This document shows, in pieces, positions 1 to 14,034 of a DNA stretch of 64,000 nucleotides (position 1 is the stretch's first letter; each line of letters opens with the position of its first letter). The translations under genes and the position numbers were made by a program. The stretch comes from Gossypium raimondii. Taxonomy: Eukaryota; Streptophyta; Magnoliopsida; Malvales; Malvaceae. The stretch covers positions 3,658,001 to 3,722,000 of the forward strand of contig NC_068569.1 in the NCBI RefSeq assembly GCF_025698545.1, in the 5' to 3' direction. The notes under the pieces are model-generated. The model did no database searches. It saw only the letters and a list, made by a program, of their open reading frames with translations, and was not told the DNA's origin.

Positions 1-598
1 ATTGTAAGACTTAGGTAAAAAGTTATTAAAAGATGGTTAAAACGAGAAGTAAGAATGTGAGTAGTAGAAATAAGAGAAATTACTTGAACTACTGAAAATG
101 GAAGATAATAGCGGGTAGTAGGAAAACACTTGAAACATTTTGGCAAGAAAAGTGTTTATGTGCAAGTGTACTGATTATGCAAAAACGAAATGGGTACGAA
201 AAGAAAAAAAAATATTCTGAGCAAAAATTGATTTGATTCGAAAAATTTAATAAAAAATTTAAATTTTGAATTAAATAATCTAAGTTAATTGAGTTATCCA
301 TATCAACTTGAATAAAAAAAATTAAAATTTTCGGGTTAAACCCTATTCTTTTAACTACATTCATATTTAAACCATTTAACCCATGCAACCTGAAATTCTT
401 ATGAACTCTCGGATCTCCAAATTTAGTAACGTTAAAGTACAATCCATAAACATGTAAGCACATATCAAAATATATAACATCTCAATTTAAATTTAAATAT
501 TTATTAAATAACAAATCAAACTCCATGAATTCTAAATTTATATAAAACAAATACTATTATTATAGAATAAAATCTTAATTAATACTATATTATTATTA
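1..598. other. AT-rich flank, no gene seen
   Basis: This stretch is AT-rich. The open frames in it are low-complexity and resemble no family I know. It lies downstream of the minus-strand ARM-repeat gene and probably holds that gene's 3' UTR in its last 100-200 bases. Confidence 0.5.
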
Positions 599-1522
599 CT
601 ACCACTGGAGCAACATATGACTTCCGTCACTGTAGGAAACCAAATTAGCATCCATCGTCTTCTTTAGCAACTGAGCAGTCATCTCTCGAGCTTTCGCGGA
701 TCCTCTGACCGAGATATCAGCCAGCACAGTTAAGAACTCCGGGAGGTTCAAAGCATCTGCAAGGCAGCCCTCGTTTTCATCGAACAGTCGAACAAGGATT
801 TCGGCCGCGCCTTCCTTGCTCAACATGCATCTCCCTTTTAGCACCTCCAACATCGAACTAACAATCTGCTCCGTCTTTTTCAAAGCGTTCAACCCTTCAT
901 CGAACTTAGAAAGGAGGCCCAGGACAGCTAGGGAAGTCCCGGAAAGGTCTTCTCCATCGCTGCTTTCCACCACATGGATTAATACGGGGATAGCTCCGGC
1001 TCGGACAGCTAGGGTGCAGTTTCCATGGAACTGCACTAGCTCAGCTAAAGTGCTAAGCAGGTGATGAGCTGCTGCGTTGCACGGGTCTGAAATTGCATGG
1101 ATTAACAAAGGGATGGTTCCAGCCACGCCGAACTTGGCCTTGTTTTTGTCAAGCATGGCTAGGCTACAAATGAGGGAAGAAGCCAACTTGGTGGACTCAG
1201 GTGGGGAGGTTGGGGAGAGGATTATGGAGTTGAGATGGTTGATGGTTTCCATATCCGCAAGAGACTGTTTAAGGTTTGGGTTTAAAGAGAGGTTAAAGAG
1301 TACAGATAATGAGAGAGTTTGGATAATGGGAGAGATGGATTTAGATAGGGCAAGGAGGGCAGGGATTGCTCCATAAGATTGAGCCAGTAAACTTCTGTTT
1401 TGGGGACTAACTCTGGTAATGGAAGCTAGGGTTTGTAGTGCTTTTTGCTGAACTTCATGAGAATCTGATTGTGCTTCAGATAGATATTCATGAATGGTTT
1501 CTCGAAGTTTAGCTGTTGACAT
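599..1522 (-). CDS. ARM-repeat protein, PUB4-like without a U-box
   Basis: This is an intronless ORF of 307 codons. The protein is almost wholly helical repeats of armadillo type. Typical signatures are GAIPALLALS near residue 51, the run LSLSVLFNLSLNPN near 70-83, GTIPLLIHAI near 134, GAIPVLIHVV near 176 and EGAAEILVRL near 237. Plant ARM proteins of this kind are usually annotated as U-box domain-containing protein 4-like, but no U-box (E3 ligase) domain is present here. It is therefore better called an ARM-only protein, probably a protein-binding scaffold in cytosol or nucleus. No signal peptide or membrane segment is seen. The first ATG gives a start that is natural for the family (MSTAKLRETIHEYLSEAQSD). 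The family call is firm; the partner and pathway cannot be read from the sequence. Confidence 0.88.
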   Translation of the reverse strand: MSTAKLRETIHEYLSEAQSDSHEVQQKALQTLASITRVSPQNRSLLAQSYGAIPALLALSKSISPIIQTLSLSVLFNLSLNPNLKQSLADMETINHLNSIILSPTSPPESTKLASSLICSLAMLDKNKAKFGVAGTIPLLIHAISDPCNAAAHHLLSTLAELVQFHGNCTLAVRAGAIPVLIHVVESSDGEDLSGTSLAVLGLLSKFDEGLNALKKTEQIVSSMLEVLKGRCMLSKEGAAEILVRLFDENEGCLADALNLPEFLTVLADISVRGSAKAREMTAQLLKKTMDANLVSYSDGSHMLLQW

Positions 1523-2663
1523 GGTTTGAATTAAGTTATGGAAATGGTAACAAATGTTTCGAAGGTCATGCTTTAAGATGATTTTGTAGAAGAAAGAACA
1601 GAGATGTAGATGAATTCAATGCAAAACATCATTGGGAAATTTTTAAGCATTGTTTTGATAGTTTTTTAATAATCTTGTCTCCACCCAAATCAAATCAGCA
1701 AGTAAACATCTTTTATAACTATTAAACGATGATGTTAATGACTGAAATAGGACTTTTAAATAAACCTAAAATTTCATTGAACCATAGGGATTAACGGCAT
1801 ATTTATCCTTTTATAAAAAATGAGATGTGGAGTTAAAGCATATGGGGTCCCACACCGGTACGGCAACCCATTGAGAAGGAGACACATCAACATCAACAAG
1901 AAGCTGAAGAAGATGTGATTGTTACGACCTGACGGCTAATCATTCACTATACCTACGCGTGGCAGCACGCAGTTGGTGGGAAAATACAAACAGAATATCC
2001 AATCTTACGATATTGTTGGGCCTACAGGGGCCCACATAGACATGGGGCCGAGAAAATTTAAATCAGGTGGACGTGAAATTCAAAAAGCCCTTTTGTTTTG
2101 GTTAGCTGGAAGTCAAAACGTCTTTATCTATGTATCATCAGGGCCCCAATTTGCTACGTTCTGGAAATCGACGATGCCCACTCCTCACTCCTTAATGATT
2201 TTGTCTTGCTTTGTTTTTTTATGAAAAATTATATTTTCATTTACATTTAGGTAATTGTTTCAGTTTTAATATTTTTTTTACTTTTAAAAAAATTTGTAAT
2301 AAAAATTGGAATTTAAGAATATGTTTAAATGTAAATTATAAATTTAAAACTTATACAAAAAAAACCTTTTTTTTCTATTTTTAACATGGGTAGGGTCTTA
2401 AGCCCAATAAATTGGAGAATGGACATGGATAGCCCAAGGGCCCATCCATAAAATCTCCATCTTCTTCCTTTTTAAACAATAATTTGATGATAAATTTTTA
2501 AAATTGAAGTAGAGACCAACCCCAAGCACCTTCATTTTTTCTAGTGTAAGACTTCATATATATATATACAGATAATTACCTTCAAAAATATTTAAGGCGT
2601 GTTTGATAATAATGCTATTAATAAGATCATAGAAAAGTAATTTTGAATGATTGAATAAAGTAG
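1523..2663. other. Upstream region of the ARM-repeat gene
   Basis: This holds the presumed promoter and 5' UTR of the minus-strand ARM gene, then AT-rich spacer. Part of it (about 1840-2190) is less AT-rich than its surroundings, but no coding exon can be supported there. Confidence 0.4.
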
Positions 2664-2892
2664 AAGCAGTGGTGGGGCCAGGGGTTGGCACGACACTGAT
2701 TATCTTAAAATTTATAGAATTTTAAATTAATAATGATAAAATTACACTTTTAACCTCAAAAATAATAAAAGTTGATTTAATTCTTTAAAACTTATAAAGA
2801 TATAGACTATTAAATTGTAAAATTATATTTTTACTATCATAAAAATTTACAATTTAATTCCACCAAAAAAATTTTAACTCCACCACTCGATA
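2664..2892. repeat. MITE-like repeat with short terminal inverted repeats
   Basis: The segment opens with GCAGTGGTGGGGCC and closes with the roughly complementary AACTCCACCACTCG. The interior is AT-rich and has the look of small non-autonomous DNA elements. The terminal match is only about 9 of 13 bases and no clear target-site duplication was found, so class and limits are uncertain. Confidence 0.3.
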
Positions 2893-5800
2893 AAAGAATG
2901 AAAACTATAATTTAGTATTTAGTTGTTGAAACTAAATTGAATCGAGTTTAAATTTTAAAATCAACAAGAAATGCATACCCTATGTAACAAAAGTCAAGTG
3001 AAAATGATGACACATAATAATTAATTAATTAGTTGGGACTTTATTATTAAATTTATTTACAAGCTGCTCTCGTATAAATAATATATTATCTAAAAGGAAG
3101 TTTTTCATGACAAAGGAGCAACAATTTTAGACTTTTATTATCAAATATTATAAAAAATTATTATTATTTATCACAATAATATGTTTAGAACACTAACTTG
3201 AATTTTTATATTTTTATACCTAAATTGCCATTGCTATTTGGGATTCAAGATGAGAGCGATTCTCTTCAGACTGATGTTTGACGTGTGATCTCAAATTGCT
3301 ATCTCGAAATTCTTATTAAAATGTTATCCATTTTAGTAAATAATTTTAAATACATATTATTTAAGTAATAATATTTAAATAAATAAAAAACTAACAATTT
3401 TAGACGAAAGAAGTTATAGTGTGAGAAGTGTCGGACTTCATCAATCAACATTTTAGTATCAATAAATAATATCTTCATTTATTTTTAAAATTTATTTAAT
3501 TTTGAAACCAATTCCTTATTGCAATTAATTCTATTAAGTACATATATTTTAAACTATTATAAATGGATGTTCTATTTTTGTAGTGTGTAGGTTTTTAATA
3601 TTTAATACATTATTCTATTTTTCGTCTAGTTTTTTTGCTTTGGTAAAATATTTTTTTTGAAAGTTTAATTCACAATTTATTCAATGAATGGAATCATACA
3701 ATTCGGAGAAAATAATAGCAAGCACTTGTCGTAGATGATGAAGGACAAGCCCCACCAACACAACAAAAGCTTTAGCCTCAACATCAATAGAACATTATGA
3801 CACGTTGACAATTGACTTTGTCACAATTCAAGCACGACATATCTGAAGTGATTGCAAGTACTTAATACAATAAAAAAATCAATCTTGGATAGTCCAAAGC
3901 GGCGAGCAAAAATCGACAAAATAGTCAAGTATTCACCAAACTAGAGAGGACGACAACAAAATCATCCCTAAAATCACTTGTAAAACTAAGATTACATGTA
4001 TAAGCAAGATTAAAAAACGTGCTACAAAAGCAGACAAAAACTTCTAAAACTAAAAACTTATTAACCAGTGGAAAAACAAACAAAAAACGTATAAAACGTA
4101 AGACAACACAGGTTCAAATCGACACGTGAAATCGTTTATTATTCTAAAATACTCTCAAATCAGAAATAGATTAAGAAATTGACGAAGAGCCACCCACTTT
4201 CCAAGAAAAACTACTATTTGCTGCGGAGTTTCAGCGAACGGCAAGCACCGTATTTTGTCCATCACAACTTGTGAAGATAACAAAAATACGCACAAAATAG
4301 ATTTATAAATTGAAAAGGGAGAAGACACGTGTAGTGAATGAGAAGAAAAAAGAAATAAAGGGTTGATGGGAGAGAAAAAAGGCAGGCAGTAGCTAGTCCG
4401 GAGGCTGGCACTAGCAAAACAAAAGATAAAAAATAAATCTCGTGTAAAAAAAATAAAATTTAAGATGATGAAAATCATTATAATATCAATTATTAATTAT
4501 TAAGACTTTAAAATTAAACATTTGTAAAATGTTATAAAAATACTTAAAAGATATTAATTATATAACCGTCACAGGGTAAAAAAGCTAATTAACTATATGC
4601 ATACTTAGAACTATTTTCTTTCCTTTTCCAAGTGACGAAACTATGAGCAAACTAGCTAGTTATGTAAAGGATAAATCCTAGCTGCGGTTTTTTAACCATT
4701 TCTTACCCTAAAATGCCGACATGAGAAGAACTGAAATCTGAAAAACTCTTTTGTCGATTAAGTGTTGTATTCCATATTCAATTAATTAATTATCTTTTTA
4801 TCATCACTATCAGATTTCTTCTTTTCGCGTGGTTGCTTCTCCTCCCAACACCTCCATTCACCACCAGCATCGTCGTTCATCATCACCGTCGTCAAACCCT
4901 ATTCAAGCCACCGCCGTTCAGGGCCCTCTGTTGACCTTCCAAAGGCTTCAACCGTGGAACCCATATAAATGTGTTGGCACTTTTAATTAATAAAAATTAG
5001 ACAGAAGCAGAGAAAGAGAAAATCAAAATCAATATGCTTGTCTAGTGTATTTATTTTATTTTGTTATTTCTGTTATGTGAATGCACGAAATAACCTTATA
5101 AGATGCAGTGTATATATTACTTCCTTCGTATTCTATATATAACAACAAGTAGGATCTAATTTTTACATATTTTATAAGATGATTTATATTGATTTAATCT
5201 AACCACATCGTAAATTGTTTTTAATTATTAGGAGAATATTTGATATATATTGTTAGTGTAGCATCGGCTAATAATAAGATATTATTTAAAATAAATATTA
5301 GTTAATATTTATAATTAATACTTAACTATGTATTTATTATGATGTGTTTGTTTCGTATTATTATTAATTAATAGTTGGTAAATGAAATAATTATTAATTT
5401 AGCGGAGGTTATTTTTATTATCATGTTTGGACCTCTTCTTGCATAAACTTTAAAGCATATGTCTCTGGATTCTTATACAATTATGAAAATGTCTTTTAAA
5501 CTAGAAAATACACATAGATATATAAAATTAAATGAAGGTCGCTATCTATCAGCTGTCCACTTAAGCAATATAGAGTATGGATTATCTCCACCTCCACATA
5601 TTTGTTTTAATTATTATCAACAGCTATCATTATTTTATATCGTCATGATTAATAATTATTATGTCCCATTAACTAAATTGAAACCTTAGATTCTTCTATC
5701 CCATTCTACAATAACTATATATAGAAATGCCACTTTAAGATGATATTATTAAATCTTCCCATTTTATTTTTTTATTCAATTTATACATCTTAATTAGTTT

Positions 5801-6000
5801 AAAGTTCAATAAAATACCTGTTATAAACGGATGATAGAAGGATCGTAAAATAATAAAAATGTAAAAATATAAATGTTCTACAAGAAAATTCATTCGCGAA
5901 AAAATTAGGGACAGAGAAAAAAATTATTAATGTTTTTCTTTTTGGATAGACCACAAATTTTTACCAACTGAATAAGATTTGTGTATCAATTAGGCAATTA
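2893..6000. other. AT-rich intergenic region
   Basis: No gene can be supported. A GC-richer patch at about 4830-4975 contains CCACC/TCATCA-type triplet runs like the start of a plant coding exon, but no frame can be tied to a family. The rest is AT-rich sequence with scattered short repeats. Confidence 0.4.
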
Positions 6001-6135
6001 GGGTGGGTTTGGATTGGCGGTGTGTTTACCTACGGTTAGTGTAAAAACAGCGGTGGTAGTGAAATTAGATACTGTAACGTAAGACAAAAAAATAAGATAA
6101 ACGCACCGCATTCAGTCGTCAATCTAAATCCACCC
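6001..6135. mobile_element. Tourist-like (PIF/Harbinger) MITE, copy 1
   Basis: This 135-bp element begins GGGTGGGTTTGGATTGGC and ends with the inverted counterpart, finishing CTAAATCCACCC. It is flanked on both sides by TTA (5998-6000 and 6136-6138). A three-base TTA/TAA target duplication with GGG-starting inverted ends is the hallmark of PIF/Harbinger-type MITEs. Related copies lie at 21691 and 46717. It is too short to code for anything. Confidence 0.85.
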
Positions 6136-7343
6136 TTAATATTATTGTCAGTAATTTCTTTTCCGACAGCCGCCATTGTTGAAAATCATCTTTCATCAAC
6201 CAATGAAAAATATTCAGAGAAAAGAATTGAAAAAATATCACAAATAAAATATTTTTATTTCTTTGACTTACTTATTTACCATTCTTTTCATCCTATTGTA
6301 TCCTTTCACTTTTTCCAAGTAGACCTTAGACGTAATGGATAACGTTGGTAGCTTTGTTGGAGGAAGAGTCTACTAAAAGTGTCCATTTTATTTTGTTGCA
6401 ATGGATCAATGGAATCAATGAGTAACAATAATATTTAATATACTCTGACAAATTATAAATTTATACATTGTCATTTAATTAAATGTTAAAATATTAATAA
6501 GAATAATGAAATTAAATTAATTTCATATTAAAAATTTCATGATGAATTATTAGTAATTGATGATAATATATAAAATTATATACCAAGGGGAAGTAAATGA
6601 ACATGAGGTTTTACCTTATTAAACTTTTACATTACTAAAGCAAATTTAATTGTCAAGTTGAGGATTAAAAGTCAAATTAATCCAATTAAATAATGAAGGA
6701 TGAATACACGTGGCAGAAAAAGCGGATGCCGACAGTCAGTTATCTAAGGGTGAGGGTTTGATTGTGCTACTTAAAAAAGTAAAGTAAAGCTGGGGGATGG
6801 GGTGACTGGGAGTGAGAGAGACAGAATGTGACTAGAAGACGGTTTCCTCGCCGGTGGTACTGTCAATGGTGCACTCTTTTCTATGCTGCCCTGGTTTCCA
6901 TGTTTAAATATATGGTTAAATTCTGTTTTTAGTCCTCATACTTTATGAAAGCTATGAGTTTAATTCCTGTACTTTAATTTGATTGTTTTTAGATCTTGTG
7001 CTTTTTAAATTTTAAAATTTCAGTCCTCACCAAACGATAAACAATAAATTTATTAAGTTACTCTATTTTCAAAATCTGATGTGTTAAAACATATGGTCAT
7101 ATGTGTAATGTCATGTGTTATTTCTATAAATTACTCATTAAAATTGAGTTACTATTTTAACTACTATTGTTTTACGAAAATTTAAAATTTCACAATTTGA
7201 AAAGTATAAAGATTTATATAGACCAAATCTACAAAAATTAACTAAACACATTTAACTGATATTATTTGGGTTAAGATTAACATTTTAAAAATCGAAATTT
7301 TGATAAAATTGGATAACTAAACCTAATCTACTATTACTTAAAA
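6136..7343. other. AT-rich spacer with a degenerate repeat
   Basis: No gene is seen. About 6913-7257 reads like a degenerate interspersed repeat (start GGTTAAATTCTGTTTTTAGT, end near ACACATTTAAC), with ends that are partly inverted copies of each other. The evidence is too weak for a separate family call. Confidence 0.3.
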
Positions 7344-7830
7344 GGTTAATTTATGCTATTAGTCCGTATATTGTACATGAGGTTGTATATTTAGGTTTCA
7401 TATAATTGTATTTTAACTTGGTCAATAACGGTCCCTATACTTTTGAATCGAACAATTTTATTCATTGCATTTTCAAAATTCAAAATTTAAATTTTGATCT
7501 AAAAGGTAACAGATTAAATATGTTTGGTTAAGTTTTCTTGTTGATCTTATACAATGCATAAAATTACAAATTTAATTCATTTCCTAAATTAAATATTATT
7601 AATTTCTATATTTTTTGAATTTTAAAATTTTAATATTGACGACAACCTTTAAATTTATTAATGGATTGTTTTACAAGTAATACATGGTAACAACAAGAAA
7701 AATGAATTAAACTAAAATTTAATAAATTTAACAACTACCATTTGGTGAAGACTAGAAAAATCAAAATTTAACATACAAGGACTGAATTCACAAGTTAAAC
7801 ATAACACAGAGACTAATAGGAGTATTTAAC
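7344..7830. repeat. MITE-like element with inverted ends
   Basis: The left end GTTAATTTATGCTATTAGTC and the reverse complement of the right end, GTTAAATACTCCTATTAGTC, agree at most positions, giving an inverted-repeat element of about 487 bp with an AT-rich, non-coding interior. No convincing target-site duplication was identified, so the superfamily is left open. Confidence 0.5.
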
Positions 7831-10800
7831 ATTTTATTATATAAAATGAAAATTGAGCAAGCTGGAAATGGTTTGAAGTAATAAATATTTAAACATGTAA
7901 TAAATTCTTGAGTGTTGATGGTTTTGGGGCACTCTCTTGCTTTGGGTGATAATGTGAGGGCCTTCTATTTAATGCAGCGATGCCATATATTCCCTTTGTA
8001 ATAGGAATTTACCTGTTTCCAGATGAAGATAATATGTAACCATTTTGTTTTCTATTTTATATAGCATGAACTGCTATATATTTGGTGTTCTTCTTTTATG
8101 GAATTGCGACTAAATTTATTTAGATACTGTTAGAATATTTGTTATTAGAAATAAAGAATTTGTATATTCAGTGATCATTTAATGGTTTCTTTTTTATATA
8201 TTCTGAATAACTATTTTCATTGATTCTTAATTTAGTAAATTCATCATTTTTTACGAGGTAGCAAAATTAATCAATGTATGACCGACATGTGACAGATGAT
8301 ATAATATTTTTGTATTTTATATGTTCAATTACTTTTAGTTTTATTTATTTAGTTAGTTATTTGATTTGTTGAAAATAATGAATTTATTTTAATTTGGGGT
8401 TTAAATTTTTTCCTTATTTAACACTAATTAGTTAAGCGTGGCTCAATACTCTTTTTAACTTGAATTTTATCTGATCTTGACAATATTTTTGTAGCACAAA
8501 AAAACTAACACGTTTAGTATTTTGCATAATTTGTACAACATTTAATAAATTTAGGTACCAAATTAGAAAAAAAAAGTGTAAATATTTTAACTCTTTCATT
8601 CTTTGAATATCTTATAAGAAAATATTAATGTTTGTGTTGTTTCGATTTTAGGAACACATAATAAAATATGTTAATCATAAGTTTAGATGTAAACTGTGAT
8701 GTATTAAATTTATAATTAATATGAATTGTATATTGAAATGTTTTGCACAACTTACAATATTTTTAAAATATAAATTTCTCAAACGCTACCTATTTTTGGT
8801 TCTGATACTGTTTTTATTGAGCTTGACAACCCATGAAGCATAAATATATAAGAACGTCAATTAATTAATTACTTATATTTGCTAGAATTTGTTGAAATTT
8901 AATATATTCTGTTTTTGCACAGTGAGGTTACTGTCTAATTGTAATTGTAAATAATTAGATAAAAATATTTCTCCATAATTAAAATTTAAAGGAAAAGTAT
9001 TCAAATAAAAAATATATGGTTAAAATCTGCTCTAAGTCTTTGTATTTTTCTACATTTGGAATTTAGTCTTTATACTTTTTATATTTTAAAATTTAAGTTC
9101 AATTGTTAATCTGATTAAAACTTTTTTATTAAAATTGTTGATGTGATATTTTAAATTAAAAAAATACTCACTTATTAGTCATGCAACAAAAACCTAACAA
9201 TTACATGTTAATATGTTTGGATTACATTGTGCGGATTAATAACATAAGGGTAATCTCGTATTATCTTGGTAACGTGAGATTTATAATAAATATACTCCAT
9301 TCTTGACGATTTATAATTTTTTAGTAAGTAAATTTCAAGCAATTTTATATAATTTTCTTTGAATTTGAGAGAAAATGGGTATTTTATAAATTAGAATAGT
9401 GTATTTTACCAAAATTTAAATCCAAATTTATTTTTGTAGATATAAGCTTGGGTGTATGATTTGCTTTTTGGTTAACTCCGAAATTTCCCTTGGGTAAGTC
9501 AGTACTTTGAAGGACCACAATAATATATACTCAGAAGAAGAAAAAGATGATGGCTACAAATTTCAGCAGTGGATGACAATTATTGTTTTGAGTGTGAAGT
9601 TGACAGTCAATCATAATAACAAAATTCTTACTAAAGTTGGGACAAAGCTTTGCATAAATATGAATTTATGATATTGATAACTCTGCGTTAAGGGAAAAAA
9701 GAAAAGAAAAGAGACGATGGCCATTGGCCAAAATTTTAAGCTTCTAAGCCAAAAAAGGAAAAGAAACCCTTTGGTGCTACAGTAGATTGTTCTTTGCTAT
9801 TGTTCCACTTTTAAGTGGACCAAAGTTTATTGTTTGCAGAAAGGACACACAAGTCAAACAAAAATTTTCTGCCTTGGCCTTTGTTTCAAAGACAAATTTT
9901 AAGGTACATCAGAAACAAATAATAATAAGAAATTGGGGGAAAAAAAAAAGTGGGTATGGGTGTGTACTGTGTAATAGAAAGAGACTTGGCAGAGGTAGCC
10001 AGCCACCTGATCATCCAGTTGATATAAAGCTATGTTTCAGAGCTTGAAATTGTCTTACAAAAAAGATGATAAATTAGTGTCAGAAATCAATCGTTTTTAG
10101 AAAAACTTTTGTTATCCGATGTTAGATAATGACTCTGGGTTTACACCATTTCAAACCTTTTTCAACACCCTTCATCATTATTACATCAACCTTGTTATCT
10201 CACCACATTAATTCCACAGTTCCCGACATTAAAAATTGAAATCTTCATGCAGTAATCTTTGCTGTCATCTCAATAATTCAGAGGAGGCTTTATTTCTCAA
10301 AACATCAGTAAAAATTCATTGTCATGTGATTGTGTGGTTATGCGGGCAGCAGTGGCTGAATGGATCGATGTAAGCATGCATCTTTTTTTTTGCTCCTCAA
10401 TCGTCAACTCTTTGATGATAATCAGCTGGAAATAATACACAATATTGTTCGGTTACGCATTAATTATATGGAGTTGGAAAAACTGACAACGGACAACATA
10501 TAGTTGCCTGCCAAGATAGTGAAATTGGACAATCATTTCAACGTGCTGCACTTGTACATATACATATGGAAGAAAGTGACTTTTCTCGATAGCGAAATAT
10601 TGAGAGAAGGTAAACTAATATATTTCCAAGGATGTAATGACTATGTCCCTAAAGTTTAGGATCCAATTTGATATGTTTTTTTGATTAATGACTGAGAATA
10701 GTCGGTTCAATATTTGCTGCATATGATCAAAAGTAAACAATAAATTTGAGTGGAGAAATAATTAACGTTTGCCAACTGATCTTCCATGTCTTTCCCCTTT

Positions 10801-13800
10801 TTGACTTTGATGCATGCATTATAAATTGTAAATGGATAAATAATAGCATTTTATTTTATGTGAGTTTAATTTCGACAAGTTGCCTTGCCTGCCCATTCTA
10901 TCTTCAATCCTACATTGAAATGATAAAAAAGGTGGCGCCAATATACATATTTCTTCCAACTAAAATTAAAAATCAAAGGGAAACCTAAAAATTTAAGCCT
11001 CCCCAAAATCGAATACATAGAGAGGGGGGGGGGACCATATCCACAGCTTGTACGTAGTCATAGATCTTTTTATTGATAAGCCCTTGTGGGGACTCATTTT
11101 ATCTATGTATCTGCAGGCTTTTAGGGCACTTAAATAAGTTGGATAATATAATTATATGCATGCATACATACATATATGATATGTTATTACATTATCAAAT
11201 TTGCATCCCCACGTGGAGGATGTAATGCAGCCAAAGCAGTGAAATATGGACAACACATCATGCGGGGAGGCAAATGGATTTGTAAGAGGAAGTTTTGTAT
11301 AATAAGGCAAAAGAGCCTTCAAAGTGTGAGGTATCGCTATCAAATAGTTGTGAGTATGTAATCTATGGTCCAGACTACGGATCGTGCATTTGCCTTGCCT
11401 TATTTTCGATGCCAACCCACCTAGGCATCCAAAAGAATGTCCATGTTTCAGTTTTTATTGCATTGGCAGGCAATTAGTGATTTAATTACCAATTTTATCT
11501 AAAAAAATTAAAAATTCACGAAAAATGAAAATAAATCTAATCAAAGTAGGATTAAAGTTTTCAATTTTCGTAACAAGTTTAGGAATCCATAAAATTGAAT
11601 TTGATTAATTATTGTGGTTTAATAGAAATCAGTCTTGCAATATGTGTAGCTTTGGAAGCAGGGCTAAAAGCTGGTGAAAAAGGCTATTTGTTGCTTTATT
11701 GACTGTTTCATTTGCATGTTGTAAGTCATAACCTTGTTGAAGAAGTAAATCTTAGAAAAAAGTGGAGAGAAATTAAGTTGTGCTTCTTGGGTACGTGGAA
11801 TCATAACCTTTATAAATTCATAATATAATTCTTGTTTCTTTCTACAAAAATATATTATCTTATTTTCAAGTTGCAGTTGAGGATACCCCATGCTTGCTAA
11901 TTCCAGATTATGGTCAGATTCTAAGAAAAGAAGAAACATGCATGTTTAAAAATCCATTACATCATTGCTTTATTAATTTGTCCAATTATTATTCTATAAT
12001 CACCAAATAATGGTAATAAAAAAATTGGAAATGCCCGGCAGCAGGAATCTAGCTAGTATCATTAATTAAAATTAAAATTAAAATTAAAATTAAAAGAAAA
12101 AGAAAAAGTTGGTTGGATTTGATTTGTTTGTTGTTTAGTAAAGCAATAGAGCCCACCTATTTGTGATGTAATGGCTTCCATAATACTGATAACTTGTCCA
12201 AGAGAATGATTAAGTGATGGGTTTGACTTATATCAAACTCTCTTTCATCCTTATGTTTATTTCCCAAAACAAGACCCTTCTAAATCAAGACACTAGTATA
12301 ATATCATGAATTCCTTAAGAGGAAAGCATACACAAAAAAAACCTACTCGTATATATGGTCAAAATACACCATAACTCCTTATGCTTCACCCACCAAAAGA
12401 AACATGATTTAGATTTTATTCTTTTAGATAAATAAATTAAATAGCATTTTTACTATCTGCAATTGTGATATACGAGTTCTTTTCAGATTAATCCCGTTCT
12501 TGATTTGTACTATATTTTTGTACTAGAAAGCATGTCCAATGTTGACAAATTTTGGGTGAAGAAAGGATATAAATAGTTACTGCAAAATTGAGGTTGGAAG
12601 TGGCATACTAGACTATGTTGTCTGATATGCCTTTAAAGTGATAGCAAATTAAAAGTTGGTTTTAGATTCATAGATCATCCATGTATTTACAGTAACAAAA
12701 ATAATAATTTTTTATTTTTATTTTCTGATTTTACCAATTATCAAGTGTCTTTCAAAAGTTAATTGTCTACTTCGAAAATGAACAAAAATTTCCCATCTTA
12801 TACATCTTGCTTTTCAGGTTTTTTTTTTCTCTAAGTAGAAATACGTACAAAACTGTTACATGAGGTGCAAGAAATGTTAATATATCCCAATTGAGATCTT
12901 TTTCCCCTTTTTTCTTTTAGTGGGTTCGCGATTTTGGCTACATATTTTAAAGAGAAAGAGATAAAGTGTGTTTTGTCTTGAAAGCCAGAATCTTTTCTTT
13001 CTTCTTTAATGCAAATATTTTTTATACTAAGTTGAGGCGCATGTTTTTTCATGTTATAATTTTAACGGATGTGAGAAAATTATTTTATAATGTTTGGCAA
13101 AAATACTAATAAAATTTTAAACATTTATAACACGTATTACCTTACAAATTTATCTTTATTAAATGAAAAATTAATATTAATATATTTTAAGTTTTCAGTA
13201 ATATTTAATATTAATAAATATTTGAATTAAATATTTAATTACTAACAAATATTTAAATTAGTTCACAACGTATATATTTTTACATTTTGTAGATACATAT
13301 GAAGACATTAAAAAAAGTAACTTAATTGCAAAGATGTATATAATTTGTCAATTTTTCTCATTACATTATTATATAATAAAGTCATTCCTATTTATATATT
13401 GCATACTAAATGTTAAAATCATATAATAACTAATTAATTTTTAAAAAATAATAATTTTTCATCACACCAAATATATTCTAAAAATAATGAAAATTTTTAC
13501 TTGAATTACATTTCCAAACTTCAAATTGTCGATCCTTTCATCGGCGTAGCCATTAACTTGAACGTAAATGATAGTTTAGAAATGATATGAAACATATTTA
13601 AAAGTACGTGGATAAAATTGTAAATACATATATATATTTATCATGTATAAATAAATAAGCAGATCTTGATTAAACAAAAAAATATATACTCCATTACATA
13701 TAAATTTAGAAATCGTTTTGTAAATCAAAAGTTGGCCATCCACTTTGACGATGATATATAATCTTACGAGAATTAAAAATAAATAAAAACCCAACCTTTG

Positions 13801-14034
13801 GAATTTATTTATTTTATCTAACTTTGATGAACATATCACATTGTTTGATTTTGTGTTTGTTGTTATTCTTTTTTCATAGAAAAACACCATGCATAACATG
13901 TGTTGCTGTCATTAATCAGATTAACAGAAAATGACTGTATCATATTCATAGCCCCCAAAAGAAGATAATCTTGTGGGTAAAAGGAAATTAAAAGAGATCC
14001 AAACTTTCTTTTAATAAATAACAGAAAATGAAGC
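7831..14034. other. Long gene-free AT-rich region
   Basis: I see no gene in these 6 kb. There is a partial repeat of the 'TTAGTC...' type at about 9018-9250, a short ATTAAA microsatellite at about 12061-12096 and a run of ten G at 11024-11033. Open frames here are short and of low complexity. The less AT-rich patches near 9780-10050 and 11190-11470 have no recognisable coding content. Confidence 0.4.

Noticed and set aside
816-1376. Plus-strand open frames over the ARM-repeat gene
   Set aside because: They are antisense shadows of the minus-strand coding frame, with no protein family resemblance.
4830-4975. GC-richer patch with CCACC and TCATCA triplets, like the start of a coding exon
   Set aside because: No frame stays open with recognisable content, and no splice partner was found nearby.
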